A stretch of DNA of 21,948 nt. Source: JBECKQ01 sp040235375. Lineage in GTDB: Bacteria; Planctomycetota; Phycisphaerae; UBA1845. Positions within the stretch are counted from its first letter, which is position 1. Each line of letters opens with the position of its first letter. Below are positions 1 to 8,172 of this stretch, piece after piece. The DNA lies in the NCBI GenBank assembly GCA_040235375.1, contig JBECKQ010000394.1, positions 1 to 21,948 of the forward strand, given 5' to 3'. Below the pieces are notes generated by a model that was not told the DNA's origin, did no database searches, and saw nothing but the letters and a program-made list of their open reading frames with translations. A program made the translations under genes and the position numbers.

Positions 1-2
1 CG

Positions 3-302
3 ACGACCGTCGAGCTGCACAGCCTGAACCTCAGCTTCCCCGACAAGTACGTGACCGTGCGGGCGGACTCGATGGACGGGCAGTATCACGCCATCGCGAA
101 CCCCGTCTGGCTGCAGTTCACCGCCGCAGGAGATGCGAACGCGGACGGCAGTATCGATCTGGGAGACTTCCCGTCCTTCGTCGACTGCCTGACAGGCCCG
201 CAGATCGACCAACTGCCTTCCTGCGACATCATGGATTTCGATCGTGACAATGACGTGGACGTAGTCGACTTCGCCGCGTTCCAGCACGAATTCAACCAAT
301 GA
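3..302 (+). CDS. C-terminal end of a secreted dockerin-tailed protein (5' truncated by window)
   Basis: Reading frame open from the left edge to a TGA at 300-302, giving 99 visible residues. Residues 43-99 form a dockerin-like tandem EF-hand: the first loop is GDANADGSIDLGDF and the second is DFDRDNDVDVVDF followed by AAFQ, with a FVDCL and a PSC between them. The Asp/Asn spacing fits calcium binding and the two cysteines could pair. Residues 1-42 look like the end of a beta-sandwich module and I do not recognise them. The same tail ends the protease at the other end of the window. Known: such tails end many extracellular planctomycete proteins. Inferred: secreted or surface protein. The catalytic or binding part lies outside the window, so no function can be given. 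Confidence 0.8.
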   Translation, partial: TTVELHSLNLSFPDKYVTVRADSMDGQYHAIANPVWLQFTAAGDANADGSIDLGDFPSFVDCLTGPQIDQLPSCDIMDFDRDNDVDVVDFAAFQHEFNQ

Positions 303-619
303 AGTGGGCTCGGTCGGCGCCAGCGCGCGACTACGGGATTGAAGGACAACAGCGCCGGCTGTTGCCGTCAGGATTCGGGCGCCCGTTGCGGGTCCGTCTG
401 TTCCGATCAATCGGACGATTCCAGCGAATCTGCGGGGTCACCGCTCCGTCTCCCTTCGCGCTGGACTCGGTGTCCGCCCGCGGCGAGTATCTACACCGGC
501 TGGCGACTGTGGCGCTGGCCGCGTTGCACTTGCAATCACTGGCCGCGAACCTCATCATGTCGTCCCAGACTTCGCCGGGCTGCGCCGTTTGCCCCCGCTT
601 GTTGAAAACAGGCTCCTCC
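303..619. other. Intergenic stretch without a recognised gene
   Basis: About 317 bp between the dockerin-tailed gene and the small ORF before proB. Frames are open through part of it, but the translations are Arg/Pro/Ser-rich and resemble no family I know. The only clear structure is the hairpin at 347-364. I see no convincing promoter; TTGCAA at 531-536 followed 17 bp later by CATCAT is a weak candidate for the proBA promoter. Confidence 0.5.
347..364 (+). terminator. Perfect 7-bp hairpin after the dockerin-tailed gene, possible terminator
   Basis: CAACAGC pairs perfectly with GCTGTTG around a GCCG loop, 45 bp past the stop codon. No T-run follows, so it is not a canonical intrinsic terminator. 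It may be a 3'-end stabiliser or a Rho-linked site. Confidence 0.3.
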
Positions 620-721
620 ATGATGCTGAACGAGACGAATCCCGACGCCACGGAACTGATGCGCGACGCCCTCCGCGTCATCGCGGATGAAGTCTCCGAA
701 CAGACAGAGTCGACGCCATGA
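620..721 (+). CDS. Possible 33-residue acidic protein coupled to proB
   Basis: ATG at 620, stop TGA at 719-721 overlapping the proB ATG (718-720), the four-base overlap typical of translational coupling. The peptide is acidic with a helical stretch (TELMRDALRVIADEVSEQ). A weak ACAGG lies 7 bp before the ATG. proB has no good Shine-Dalgarno of its own, so ribosomes ending here could be what starts proB. The frame stays open further upstream to an ATG at 299, but that part is Arg/Pro-rich and looks non-coding. Function unknown; it may only be a coupling peptide. Confidence 0.35.
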   Translation: MMLNETNPDATELMRDALRVIADEVSEQTESTP

Positions 722-1890
722 GACGCGAGCCGCAGTCAGGGCTTTCGGCCGCGGGCGCCGATACCGCGTGTTCCTCAAAGGGACACAAGCGTATCGTCGT
801 CAAGGTCGGCAGCGGCGTGATTGCCACGCGCGGCCGTCTTCGCCCGAAGACAGTTGGCGAGCTGGCGAAGGACGTATGCGCGGTACGCGCTGCGGGGGAT
901 GACGTGGTCATGGTGGTATCCGGCGCCGTGGCGGCCGGCTTCGCGGCGTTGGATCTGCCGGCACCGCCGACCAGCGTCGTGGAACGCCAGGCCGCCGCGA
1001 GCGTCGGTCAATATCGCCTTATGGGCACGCTCTCACGGGCCTTCCGCAAGCACGACACGGACGTCGCCCAGCTTCTGATGATGGAAGAAGACATCGACAA
1101 CCGCCGGCGCTTCATCAGCGCCCGGCACACGATGAATCATCTGCTCGCCCACGGCATCCTGCCCATCATCAACGAGAACGACCCGCTCGCTGACGATGCC
1201 GCCAAGATCGGCGATAACGATCACCTTGCGGCTCTGATCACCAGCGTCATCTCGGCGGAGCTCCTGATCATCCTGAGCTCGGTCGCGGGAGTGTACCGCA
1301 GCGGGCACGGCGAGGTCATCCCGCGGATCGAGATCGGATCGTCCGTCGACGAGCACATCACCAGCTCGATGAGCGAAGCCGGCGTGGGCGGCATGCGGGC
1401 CAAGGTGGCGGCGGCACGGCTGGCCAGCCAGTGGGGCGTACCGACGATCATTGCCGACGGTAGGCAGCCGGGCCTGCTCCCGCGCATCGCCGGCGGCGAG
1501 TCTCATGGCACCATGTTCGTGCCGCGGGTGGAGAAGCTCTCCGCGCGGAAGCGCTGGATTGCCGTACGCACCAAGTCGCGCGGAAGCGTCCGCGTCGACG
1601 CGGGCGCGAAGAAGGCGCTTGTGGAGCGTAAAGCGAGCCTGCTTCCGGCCGGCGTGATCGCCGTGGAAGGCCGGTTCCACATGGGCGACCGGATCGACGT
1701 GTGCGATGAAGCCGGCGTCAGGTTCGCGGTAGGACTGTCCTCGTACTCGTCAAACGAGGTCCGCCGGATGCAGGGCAAGAAACGGACGGATTTCAAGGCT
1801 GTTTTGGGCTATGAATACGTGGATGAGATCATCGATCGCGACGACATGGTGTTCATCAGCGAACGCGAGGCGAAGGAGGTGACGCCGTGA
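718..1890 (+). CDS. proB: Glutamate 5-kinase
   Basis: Phosphorylates L-glutamate to gamma-glutamyl phosphate with ATP, the first step of proline synthesis in the cytoplasm. 390 residues. The amino-acid-kinase fold spans about residues 24-270: the nucleotide-binding start IVVKVGSGVIA (Lys29), the VVSGAVAAG loop, the INENDPLADDAAKIGDND block (151-168) that binds glutamate and metal, and GVGGMRAK (222-229). A PUA domain follows at about 278-365, as in full-length ProB. The start has about 22 more residues than usual, but there is no later in-frame ATG, GTG or TTG before the first conserved strand. There is no strong ribosome site, and the ATG overlaps the stop of the small upstream ORF. It overlaps proA by 4 bp. 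Proline feedback inhibition is known for the family but cannot be judged here. Confidence 0.95.
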   Translation: MRREPQSGLSAAGADTACSSKGHKRIVVKVGSGVIATRGRLRPKTVGELAKDVCAVRAAGDDVVMVVSGAVAAGFAALDLPAPPTSVVERQAAASVGQYRLMGTLSRAFRKHDTDVAQLLMMEEDIDNRRRFISARHTMNHLLAHGILPIINENDPLADDAAKIGDNDHLAALITSVISAELLIILSSVAGVYRSGHGEVIPRIEIGSSVDEHITSSMSEAGVGGMRAKVAAARLASQWGVPTIIADGRQPGLLPRIAGGESHGTMFVPRVEKLSARKRWIAVRTKSRGSVRVDAGAKKALVERKASLLPAGVIAVEGRFHMGDRIDVCDEAGVRFAVGLSSYSSNEVRRMQGKKRTDFKAVLGYEYVDEIIDRDDMVFISEREAKEVTP

Positions 1891-3143
1891 CGGTGTCGGC
1901 CACGTCCATCGAGGAGATGGCCCGGCGGGCTCAGGTGGCCGCGCGGAGCATCAGCGCTCTGCCGACGGCGAAGAAGAATTCCGTGCTGGAGAATCTCGCA
2001 GACCGCATCGCGCAGTCCGCCGGCGAGATACAGAGTGCCAACGGTAAGGACCTCGCTGCCGCGCGGGAAGCCGGCCTGCCCGAGGCCAAGATCCGACGGC
2101 TGACCCTGACGCCGGAGTCCATCGCGCAGATGGCGGAAGGTTTGCGGCAAGTCGCGAAACTACCCGATCCGGTCGGCCAGATCACCCGGCAGCAGACCGT
2201 ACCCAGCGGGCTGGTGGTGTCCAAAATCCGCGCGCCGCTCGGCGTCATCATGATGATCTACGAGGCCCGGCCGAACGTGACGATCGACGCGTTCGCCCTC
2301 TGCTTCAAGGCCGGCAACGCTTGTATTCTCAAGGGCGGTCGGGAAGCGGCCCATTCCAACCAGGCACTTGCGGAGCTGGCCCACGCGGCCCTGGAAGCAA
2401 ACGGCGTATCAACCGACGGGCTGACCCTGCTGACGACGTCGGACCGGGAGGAGATCAGGCAGCTTCTGCAGCTCGATCAGTTTGTCGACCTGGTCATCCC
2501 CCGAGGCGGCGCACCGTTGATTCAGTTCGTGCATGAGCACTCGCGCATCCCGACCGTGCAGCACTTTCACGGCGTGTGTCACATCTTCGTGGACGCCTCC
2601 GCGAAGCTGGATCGCGCCGTCGAGGTCTGTGCCACGGCAAAGACGTCAGCGCCGGCGACGTGCAACGCGGTAGAGTGCGTGCTCGTTCATGAGGCCCTCG
2701 CGCGTCAGTTCGTGCCGCGGCTGGTCGAACGGCTCACCAGCGAGGGCGTCGAGGTGCGGGGCGACGAGAAGGTCTGCGCCTTGGCGGATGTGGCCGTACC
2801 GGCTGCGCCCGACGACTGGGGACGGGAATTCCTGGACCTGATTCTGGCCGTCCGCGTCGTGCCGGACCTCGACAGCGCCATCGCGCATATCAATACCTAT
2901 GGATCGAATCACACGGATGCGATCCTGAGCGAGGACGCGGCCAGCCAGGAGCGTTTCCTGACGCAGGTGCAGTCGTCGTGCACGCTGGTGAACGCCTCGA
3001 CACGGTTCAACGACGGTTTTCAGCTCGGACTCGGCGCGGAGATCGGGATAAGCACGTCGCGCATCCATGCTTACGGGCCAATGGGGATCGAGGAACTGAC
3101 GACGCAGCGCTACGTGGTCCGCGGCGATTGGCAGACGCGCTAA
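1887..3143 (+). CDS. proA: Gamma-glutamyl phosphate reductase
   Basis: Reduces the ProB product to glutamate 5-semialdehyde with NADPH, which cyclises to pyrroline-5-carboxylate. 418 residues, the usual length, with the aldehyde-dehydrogenase fold. Seen: APLGVIMMIYEARPNVT (116-132), the NACILKGGREA cofactor region (144-154), the catalytic cysteine in APATCNAVE (Cys259), and the conserved end VNASTRFNDGFQLGLGAEIG. It starts with GTG. This start is fixed by a very strong AAGGAGGTGA at 1873-1882 and by the 4-bp overlap with proB, so ProB and ProA are made as a coupled pair, which suits the unstable acyl-phosphate intermediate. ProC is not in the window. Confidence 0.96.
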   Translation: MTVSATSIEEMARRAQVAARSISALPTAKKNSVLENLADRIAQSAGEIQSANGKDLAAAREAGLPEAKIRRLTLTPESIAQMAEGLRQVAKLPDPVGQITRQQTVPSGLVVSKIRAPLGVIMMIYEARPNVTIDAFALCFKAGNACILKGGREAAHSNQALAELAHAALEANGVSTDGLTLLTTSDREEIRQLLQLDQFVDLVIPRGGAPLIQFVHEHSRIPTVQHFHGVCHIFVDASAKLDRAVEVCATAKTSAPATCNAVECVLVHEALARQFVPRLVERLTSEGVEVRGDEKVCALADVAVPAAPDDWGREFLDLILAVRVVPDLDSAIAHINTYGSNHTDAILSEDAASQERFLTQVQSSCTLVNASTRFNDGFQLGLGAEIGISTSRIHAYGPMGIEELTTQRYVVRGDWQTR

Positions 3144-3181
3144 GCACGTAAGGGCGGCATGCCCCACAGGGACGGACTGAC

Positions 3182-4861
3182 ATGAAGAAGGCACTCAACC
3201 GGTACAGCTCACACATCACGCAGGTCAAATCGCAGGGCGCTTCGCAGGCGATGCTCTATGGAACCGGCCTGTCGGACGCCGATCTCAACAAGGCGCAGGT
3301 CGGTATCGCCAGCATGTGGTACGAAGGCAACACGTGCAACATGCACCTTAATGACCTGGCCGCAGCGGTGAAGGAGGGCGTGACCGCGGCGGGATTGGTG
3401 GGCATGCGCTTCAACACGATCGGGGTGAGCGACGGCATCGCGATGGGCACGGAAGGCATGAGCTACTCGCTGCAATCGCGGGAGATCATCGCCGACTCCA
3501 TTGAAACGGTGATGGCGGCTCACTGGTACGACGCCTGCATCGCGATTCCCGGGTGCGACAAGAACATGCCCGGCTGCCTCATGGCGATGAGCCGGCTCAA
3601 TCGACCGGCGATGATGATTTACGGGGGGACGATCCGGGCCGGTTGCCTTGACGGCGAAACGCTCGACGTCGTATCCGCGTTTCAAAGCTACGGGCAGTTT
3701 CTGGCCGGAGAACTGGATGAGGAGAAGCGCCGCGCGGTGCTCGCCGCGAGTTGCCCGGGGCCGGGGGCGTGCGGTGGCATGTACACGGCCAATACAATGG
3801 CCTGCGCCATCGAGGCCATGGGCATGTCCCTGCCTTACAGCTCCTCGACTCCGGCGGAGGCCCCGGCCAAGCTGGAGGAATGCCGCCGGGCCGGTGCGGT
3901 GATTCGCGATCTGCTCGAACGCGACCTGAAGCCGCGCGACATCATGACCCGCGCCGCTTTCGAGAACGCCTTTACGGTCGTCATCGCGCTCGGCGGAAGC
4001 ACCAATTCCGTGCTGCATCTGCTGGCGATGGCACGCACGGTGGATGTGTCGCTCGCCCTCGAGGACCTCCAGGCCATCAGCAATCGCGTGCCAATGCTGG
4101 CCGACCTGAAACCGAGTGGCCGGTATGTCATGGAAGACGTACACAAAGTGGGTGGAACGCCGGCGGTCATGAAGCTCTTGCTGGAGGCGGGGCTGCTGAA
4201 AGGCGATTGTATGACCGTCACCGGCAAGTCTCTTGCCGAGAATCTCGCGGCGCTGCCGGGATTGCGGGAGGGGCAGGAAGTAATCCGGCCGCTGGACAAT
4301 CCAATCAAACCGGACGGTCACATTCAGATTCTGAAAGGCAACCTCGCCCCGGACGGCGCCGTGGCGAAAATCACGGGCAAGGAAGGCGATCGTTTCCGCG
4401 GCCCCGCCAGGGTCTACGACAGCGAGGAGGACATGCTTGCCAGTCTCGAGCAGGGTGCGATCGCCAAAGGCGATGTCGTGGTTATCCGCTACGAGGGGCC
4501 GAAAGGTGGCCCGGGCATGCCGGAGATGCTCACGCCGACATCCGCAATCATCGGAGCCGGCCTCGGCCCTTCCGTCGCCCTCCTGACTGACGGCAGATTC
4601 TCCGGTGGCAGCCACGGCTTCATCGTCGGCCACGTCACGCCGGAGGCGCAGGAAGGCGGACCGATCGCATTGGTTCATAATGGTGACACGGTGACGATTG
4701 ACGCCGCCAATAACAGGATTGATATCGAGATCGAGGATGCGGAACTGGCTTCCAGAAAAGCCACCTGGAAGCAGCCGTCGCTGAAGGCCACACGCGGCAC
4801 GCTTTACAAGTACATCAGGAACGTGAGGCCCGCTTCTGAAGGCTGCGTCACGGATGCGTAA
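3182..4861 (+). CDS. ilvD: Dihydroxy-acid dehydratase
   Basis: Dehydrates 2,3-dihydroxy-isovalerate and 2,3-dihydroxy-3-methylvalerate to the 2-oxo acids that precede valine/leucine and isoleucine. 559 residues. The three iron-sulphur cysteines are in place: Cys52 (EGNTCNMHL), Cys125 (PGCDKNMPGC, with the neighbouring Lys127) and Cys197 (CPGPGACGGMYTANTM). The C-terminal DGRFSGGSHGFIVGHVTPEA is the family signature. The N-terminal WYEGNTCNMHL is of the type shared with fungal and plant enzymes, usually [2Fe-2S]. It starts 38 bp after proA on the same strand with only a weak AGGGA before it. It is the one ilv gene outside the minus-strand operon and meets leuB tail to tail with a 38-bp gap, so it may be read from the proBA promoter or a local one not evident here. 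Confidence 0.96.
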   Translation: MKKALNRYSSHITQVKSQGASQAMLYGTGLSDADLNKAQVGIASMWYEGNTCNMHLNDLAAAVKEGVTAAGLVGMRFNTIGVSDGIAMGTEGMSYSLQSREIIADSIETVMAAHWYDACIAIPGCDKNMPGCLMAMSRLNRPAMMIYGGTIRAGCLDGETLDVVSAFQSYGQFLAGELDEEKRRAVLAASCPGPGACGGMYTANTMACAIEAMGMSLPYSSSTPAEAPAKLEECRRAGAVIRDLLERDLKPRDIMTRAAFENAFTVVIALGGSTNSVLHLLAMARTVDVSLALEDLQAISNRVPMLADLKPSGRYVMEDVHKVGGTPAVMKLLLEAGLLKGDCMTVTGKSLAENLAALPGLREGQEVIRPLDNPIKPDGHIQILKGNLAPDGAVAKITGKEGDRFRGPARVYDSEEDMLASLEQGAIAKGDVVVIRYEGPKGGPGMPEMLTPTSAIIGAGLGPSVALLTDGRFSGGSHGFIVGHVTPEAQEGGPIALVHNGDTVTIDAANNRIDIEIEDAELASRKATWKQPSLKATRGTLYKYIRNVRPASEGCVTDA

Positions 4862-4899
4862 GGCCCCGGTTGTCCCGGCGCACCACGTAGGATGCAGAC

Positions 4900-6000
4900 T
4901 CAGGCCGTTGCTTCGGCGGGAGACAGTTCGCGTACCGCGGTAGCGATTCGGTCACCCATTTCCACGGTCGATATCGCCTTGTCATCAGTGCTGGCAATGT
5001 CCGCGGTGCGGGCGCCTGCATTGATCACGCACTCGACCGCCCGCTCGATACAGTCGGCGGCCTCGAGCCAAGCGAGCGATTCCCGGCACATCATGGCAGC
5101 ACTGAGAATCATCCCCACCGGGTTGGCAATGCCGCGACCAGCGATATCCGGAGCGGAGCCGTGGATCGGCTCGTAGAGCCCGGGCCCGCTGTCTCCGAGC
5201 GAAGCCGATGGCAACATGCCCATCGATCCTGCCAGCATGGATGCCTCGTCGGTGAGAATGTCGCCGAACATGTTCCCGGTAACCATGACGTCGAATCGCC
5301 GCGGACAGCGAAGCAGATGCATGGCGGCGGCATCGACCAACAGGTGTTCCGCCTTGACGGTGGGAAACTCTTCTTCGAGAACGCGGCTCGCGGTCACTCG
5401 CCACAGCCGCGACGCTTCGAGCACGTTGGCCTTGTCGACGGAAACGACGGAATTGCGCCGGGCGCAAGCGGCGCGCCCCGCAACGCGCACCACGCGCTCG
5501 ATCTCACCGGTGGAATAGACCATCGTGTCGAAGGCCTCCTCACCCGACGGGTGTCGACGTCTCCCGCGCGGTCCGAAGTAGATTCCGCCTGTCAGCTCGC
5601 GCACGACGAGCAGATCGACGCCTTCGAGAAGATCGCCGCGCAGCACGGCCGACGGAATCAACGGCCGCAGGACCCGCACCGGACGAAGATTGGCGAACAG
5701 TTGCAGTTCGGAACGCAGGCCCAGCAGACCCTGCTCCGGACGGACGGCCGCACCCGGGTCGTCCCACTTCGGCCCCCCCACCGCCCCGAGAAGAACCGCG
5801 TCCGACTGACGGCACAGATCGATCGTGTCTGACGGCAATGCTGAGCCGGTCTCGTCGATGGCGCGTCCACCCACGAGAGCTTCGGTGAAGCTGAGGCTTC
5901 GTCCGAAGCGATCTGCGACGGCACCAAGCACCTTTCGCGCTTCGACGACTACCTCCGGCCCGACTCCGTCCCCCGCCAGCACCGCTATCGAGTGAAACAT
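4900..6000 (-). CDS. leuB: 3-isopropylmalate dehydrogenase
   Basis: Oxidises and decarboxylates 3-isopropylmalate to 2-oxoisocaproate with NAD, the last committed leucine step. In a citramalate pathway the same enzyme usually also converts 3-methylmalate to 2-oxobutyrate for isoleucine. 366 residues, normal length. Motifs seen in order: AGDGVGPE near the N-terminus, GLRSELQLFANLRPVR, RELTGGIYFG, VDKANVLEASRLWR, VDAAAMHLL, NMFGDILTDEASMLAGSMG and YEPIHGSAPDIAGRGIANP. A purine-rich GGAAAGGGAAG lies just before the ATG. It is the last gene of the minus-strand operon, 15 bp after cimA. I see no strong terminator in the 38 bp beyond its stop. Confidence 0.96.
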   Translation of the reverse strand: MFHSIAVLAGDGVGPEVVVEARKVLGAVADRFGRSLSFTEALVGGRAIDETGSALPSDTIDLCRQSDAVLLGAVGGPKWDDPGAAVRPEQGLLGLRSELQLFANLRPVRVLRPLIPSAVLRGDLLEGVDLLVVRELTGGIYFGPRGRRRHPSGEEAFDTMVYSTGEIERVVRVAGRAACARRNSVVSVDKANVLEASRLWRVTASRVLEEEFPTVKAEHLLVDAAAMHLLRCPRRFDVMVTGNMFGDILTDEASMLAGSMGMLPSASLGDSGPGLYEPIHGSAPDIAGRGIANPVGMILSAAMMCRESLAWLEAADCIERAVECVINAGARTADIASTDDKAISTVEMGDRIATAVRELSPAEATA

Positions 6001-6015
6001 CGCTTCCCTTTCCGC

Positions 6016-7605
6016 TCAGGCCGACTCGGCCAACACTTGCGACGAACAACGGGGACCGTAAGCCCTGATCAGCCCGTATTCGAAGCTGTCGTAAACGGCC
6101 TGCCAGCTTGATTCGATGATGTTGCGCGACGCACCCACCGTGCTCCAGACGCTCTCGCCGTCGGTCGTGTCGATCAGCACCCGTGTCGTCGCCGACGTTC
6201 CGTTCGCCCCATCGAGGATGCGGACTTTATAGTCGGCGAGGCGAAAACGATCGATAGCCGGATACACATCGGCGAGCGCCTTGCGCAGGGCGGTGTCCAG
6301 CGCGCCCACCGGGCCAACCCCGCCGGCGGCGGTGTGAAAAGTGCGGTCGCCAACGCGGATCTTGATACTGGCCTCCGCAAGGTGCCCGCGTTGTTCGCGA
6401 TGTTCGACCACCACCAGGAAGTCAAGGAGCTGGAAGTACGGCTCATAGCCGGCCAGCTGGCGGCGCATCATCAGTTCAACTGAGGCCTCCGCCGCTTCGA
6501 ACGCAAAGCCCTGGCTTTCCAGCTCCTTGATACGCGAGAGAACACTGGTGGAGTTCTCGCCCGGCGTATCCACGCCAAACTCGCTGGCTTTGAAACGAAT
6601 GTTGCCGCGGCCGGAGAGTTCCGAGACGAGAACACGCGTGTGATTGCCGACCAGTTCCGGCCGGACGTGCTCGTAAGACCCGGGATCGCGTTGCAGCGCC
6701 GCAACGTGGACGCCGCCCTTGTGGGCGAACGCGCTGCGGCCCACGTATGGCGCGCCGCTGGGATGCGCGATGTTGCACAGCTCGCTGACGCCGTGGGCGA
6801 GTTCCGAGAGCTTGGGCAGGCGGTCCGGCGGCAGCACACGCAGGTCAGCCTTCAACTCCAGATTGCCGATGATGGCACAGAGATCCGCATTGCCGCACCG
6901 CTCGCCGATGCCGTTGATGGTTCCCTGGACGTGTGTCGCGCCCGCGCGAACGGCCATGATCGAGTTTGCTACGGCGCAACCGCCGTCGTTGTGGGCATGA
7001 ATGCCGAGCGGCGTATCGATGGCCTCGGCCACACGACGAACGACCTGTTCAATATCCCAGGGCATCGTGCCGCCGTTCGTATCACACAGAACGACGGTTG
7101 CCGCCCCCCCGTTGACGGCGGCCCGCAGCGTCGCCAGAGCATAATCGGCGTCGGCTCTATAACCGTCGAAGAAATGCTCGGCGTCGAAGATGACTTTTCG
7201 GCCCGCGTCGGTCAGGAATCGGACGCTCTGTTCGATCAGCCGCAGGTTGTTATCGAGGTCGGTTCGAAGAACCTGCGTCACGTGTCGAGTCCAAGCCTTG
7301 CCGAACAGCGCGGTGAAAGGAACCTCGCTATCCAGAAGCGCCCTGAGGTTGGCGTCCTGCTCGGGCGTCATCGAGGGCCGGCAGGTGCTGCCGAACGCGG
7401 ACAGGCGGGCATGTTGCATGTTCAGTGTCCGGACGGACTGGAAATACTCCGCATCCTTCGGATTCGAACCTGGCCAGCCGCCTTCGATGAGATGGATGCC
7501 CAGGTCGTCGAGCATCGCCGTGATGCGCAGCTTGTCCTGGACGGTCAGGCAAATCCCCTCGCCCTGCGTTCCGTCGCGCAGCGTGGTGTCGTACAGTTCG
7601 ATCAC
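6016..7605 (-). CDS. cimA: (R)-citramalate synthase, alpha-IPM synthase family
   Basis: Condenses pyruvate with acetyl-CoA to (R)-citramalate, the entry to threonine-independent isoleucine synthesis. 529 residues. The N-terminal DRE-TIM barrel starts YDTTLRDGTQGEG and carries IEGGWPGSNPKD (the Gly-Trp-Pro-Gly form marks the CimA subfamily rather than LeuA), CDTNGGT, the metal-binding IHAHNDGG and NGIGERCGNADL. The C-terminal regulatory domain ends with TSATTRVLIDT and WSTVGASRNIIESSWQA, also typical of CimA. The start is GTG at 7605, fixed by a strong GGAGGAGGTG at 7613-7622 and a 4-bp overlap with leuD. LeuCD and LeuB next to it can carry citramalate on to 2-oxobutyrate. Homocitrate synthase activity is a less likely alternative. 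Confidence 0.92.
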   Translation of the reverse strand: MIELYDTTLRDGTQGEGICLTVQDKLRITAMLDDLGIHLIEGGWPGSNPKDAEYFQSVRTLNMQHARLSAFGSTCRPSMTPEQDANLRALLDSEVPFTALFGKAWTRHVTQVLRTDLDNNLRLIEQSVRFLTDAGRKVIFDAEHFFDGYRADADYALATLRAAVNGGAATVVLCDTNGGTMPWDIEQVVRRVAEAIDTPLGIHAHNDGGCAVANSIMAVRAGATHVQGTINGIGERCGNADLCAIIGNLELKADLRVLPPDRLPKLSELAHGVSELCNIAHPSGAPYVGRSAFAHKGGVHVAALQRDPGSYEHVRPELVGNHTRVLVSELSGRGNIRFKASEFGVDTPGENSTSVLSRIKELESQGFAFEAAEASVELMMRRQLAGYEPYFQLLDFLVVVEHREQRGHLAEASIKIRVGDRTFHTAAGGVGPVGALDTALRKALADVYPAIDRFRLADYKVRILDGANGTSATTRVLIDTTDGESVWSTVGASRNIIESSWQAVYDSFEYGLIRAYGPRCSSQVLAESA

Positions 7606-8162
7606 GTTTTCACACCTCCTCCGACCAGGCCCTGTGCGCGGGCGTATCCGAACAAGCCACCCGCGTCGATCACATTGCGGACTTCGCCCAGGGGGCGCAG
7701 CATGTACTCGGTGCCGCGCTCCACACAGCGCAGGGAGGCCGTATCAAGGTTCAGTTCGACAGCGTCGCCCGTGCTGACCACCTCGCACAGTCGTGCGGGC
7801 GCCTCGACGGGATAGAACTCGCCGGTGGCCACGCAATTGCGGAAGAAGATGCGGGCGAACGATTCGGCCACGACGGCGCGCACGCCGGCGGCTCCCAGCG
7901 CGATCGGCGCATGTTCCCGCGACGATCCGCAGCCGAAATTGCGACCCGCAACCACGATGGCGTACGGTGGCGCTCCCTCTGTTCCGGTGAGTCGCACCGG
8001 GTAACGGTCGCGCGGCAGGCCGCACAGCGCGTATGTGCCGAGCTGCCGGTACTCCTCCGGCACGGTGGGCACGAGCGATAAATACTGTGCGGGGATGATC
8101 TGATCGGTATCGATGTTATCCCCGACCACGTACGCCCTGCCACGAATGATCGCGTTCATCAT
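7602..8162 (-). CDS. leuD: 3-isopropylmalate dehydratase, small subunit
   Basis: Swivel-domain subunit that pairs with LeuC to isomerise 2- to 3-isopropylmalate, and probably citramalate to 3-methylmalate. About 186 residues with the start chosen here. Seen: GDNIDTDQIIPAQYL near the N-terminus, the AGRNFGCGSSREHAP loop that closes over the active site, and VAESFARIFFRN. It is of the short LeuD type. The frame is open to 8201, but that start would overlap leuC by 29 bp. The ATG at 8162 (or 8159) sits 7-10 bp after a GGGG at 8170-8173 and matches family N-termini, leaving a 10-bp gap after leuC. Its stop overlaps the cimA start. Confidence 0.94.
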   Translation of the reverse strand: MMNAIIRGRAYVVGDNIDTDQIIPAQYLSLVPTVPEEYRQLGTYALCGLPRDRYPVRLTGTEGAPPYAIVVAGRNFGCGSSREHAPIALGAAGVRAVVAESFARIFFRNCVATGEFYPVEAPARLCEVVSTGDAVELNLDTASLRCVERGTEYMLRPLGEVRNVIDAGGLFGYARAQGLVGGGVKT

Positions 8163-8172
8163 TACCATTCCC

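Noticed and set aside
299..721. 140-residue ORF starting on the stop codon of the dockerin-tailed gene
   Set aside because: The first 107 residues are Arg/Pro/Ser-rich with no family resemblance. Only the last 33 codons are kept as a candidate.
3209..4678. 489-residue ORF antisense to ilvD
   Set aside because: Mirror frame of a GC-rich gene, rich in Arg, His and Ala. ilvD is unambiguous on the other strand.
4862..4899. Shared terminator between ilvD and leuB
   Set aside because: Only a 4-bp CCGG self-pairing and no T-run on either strand.
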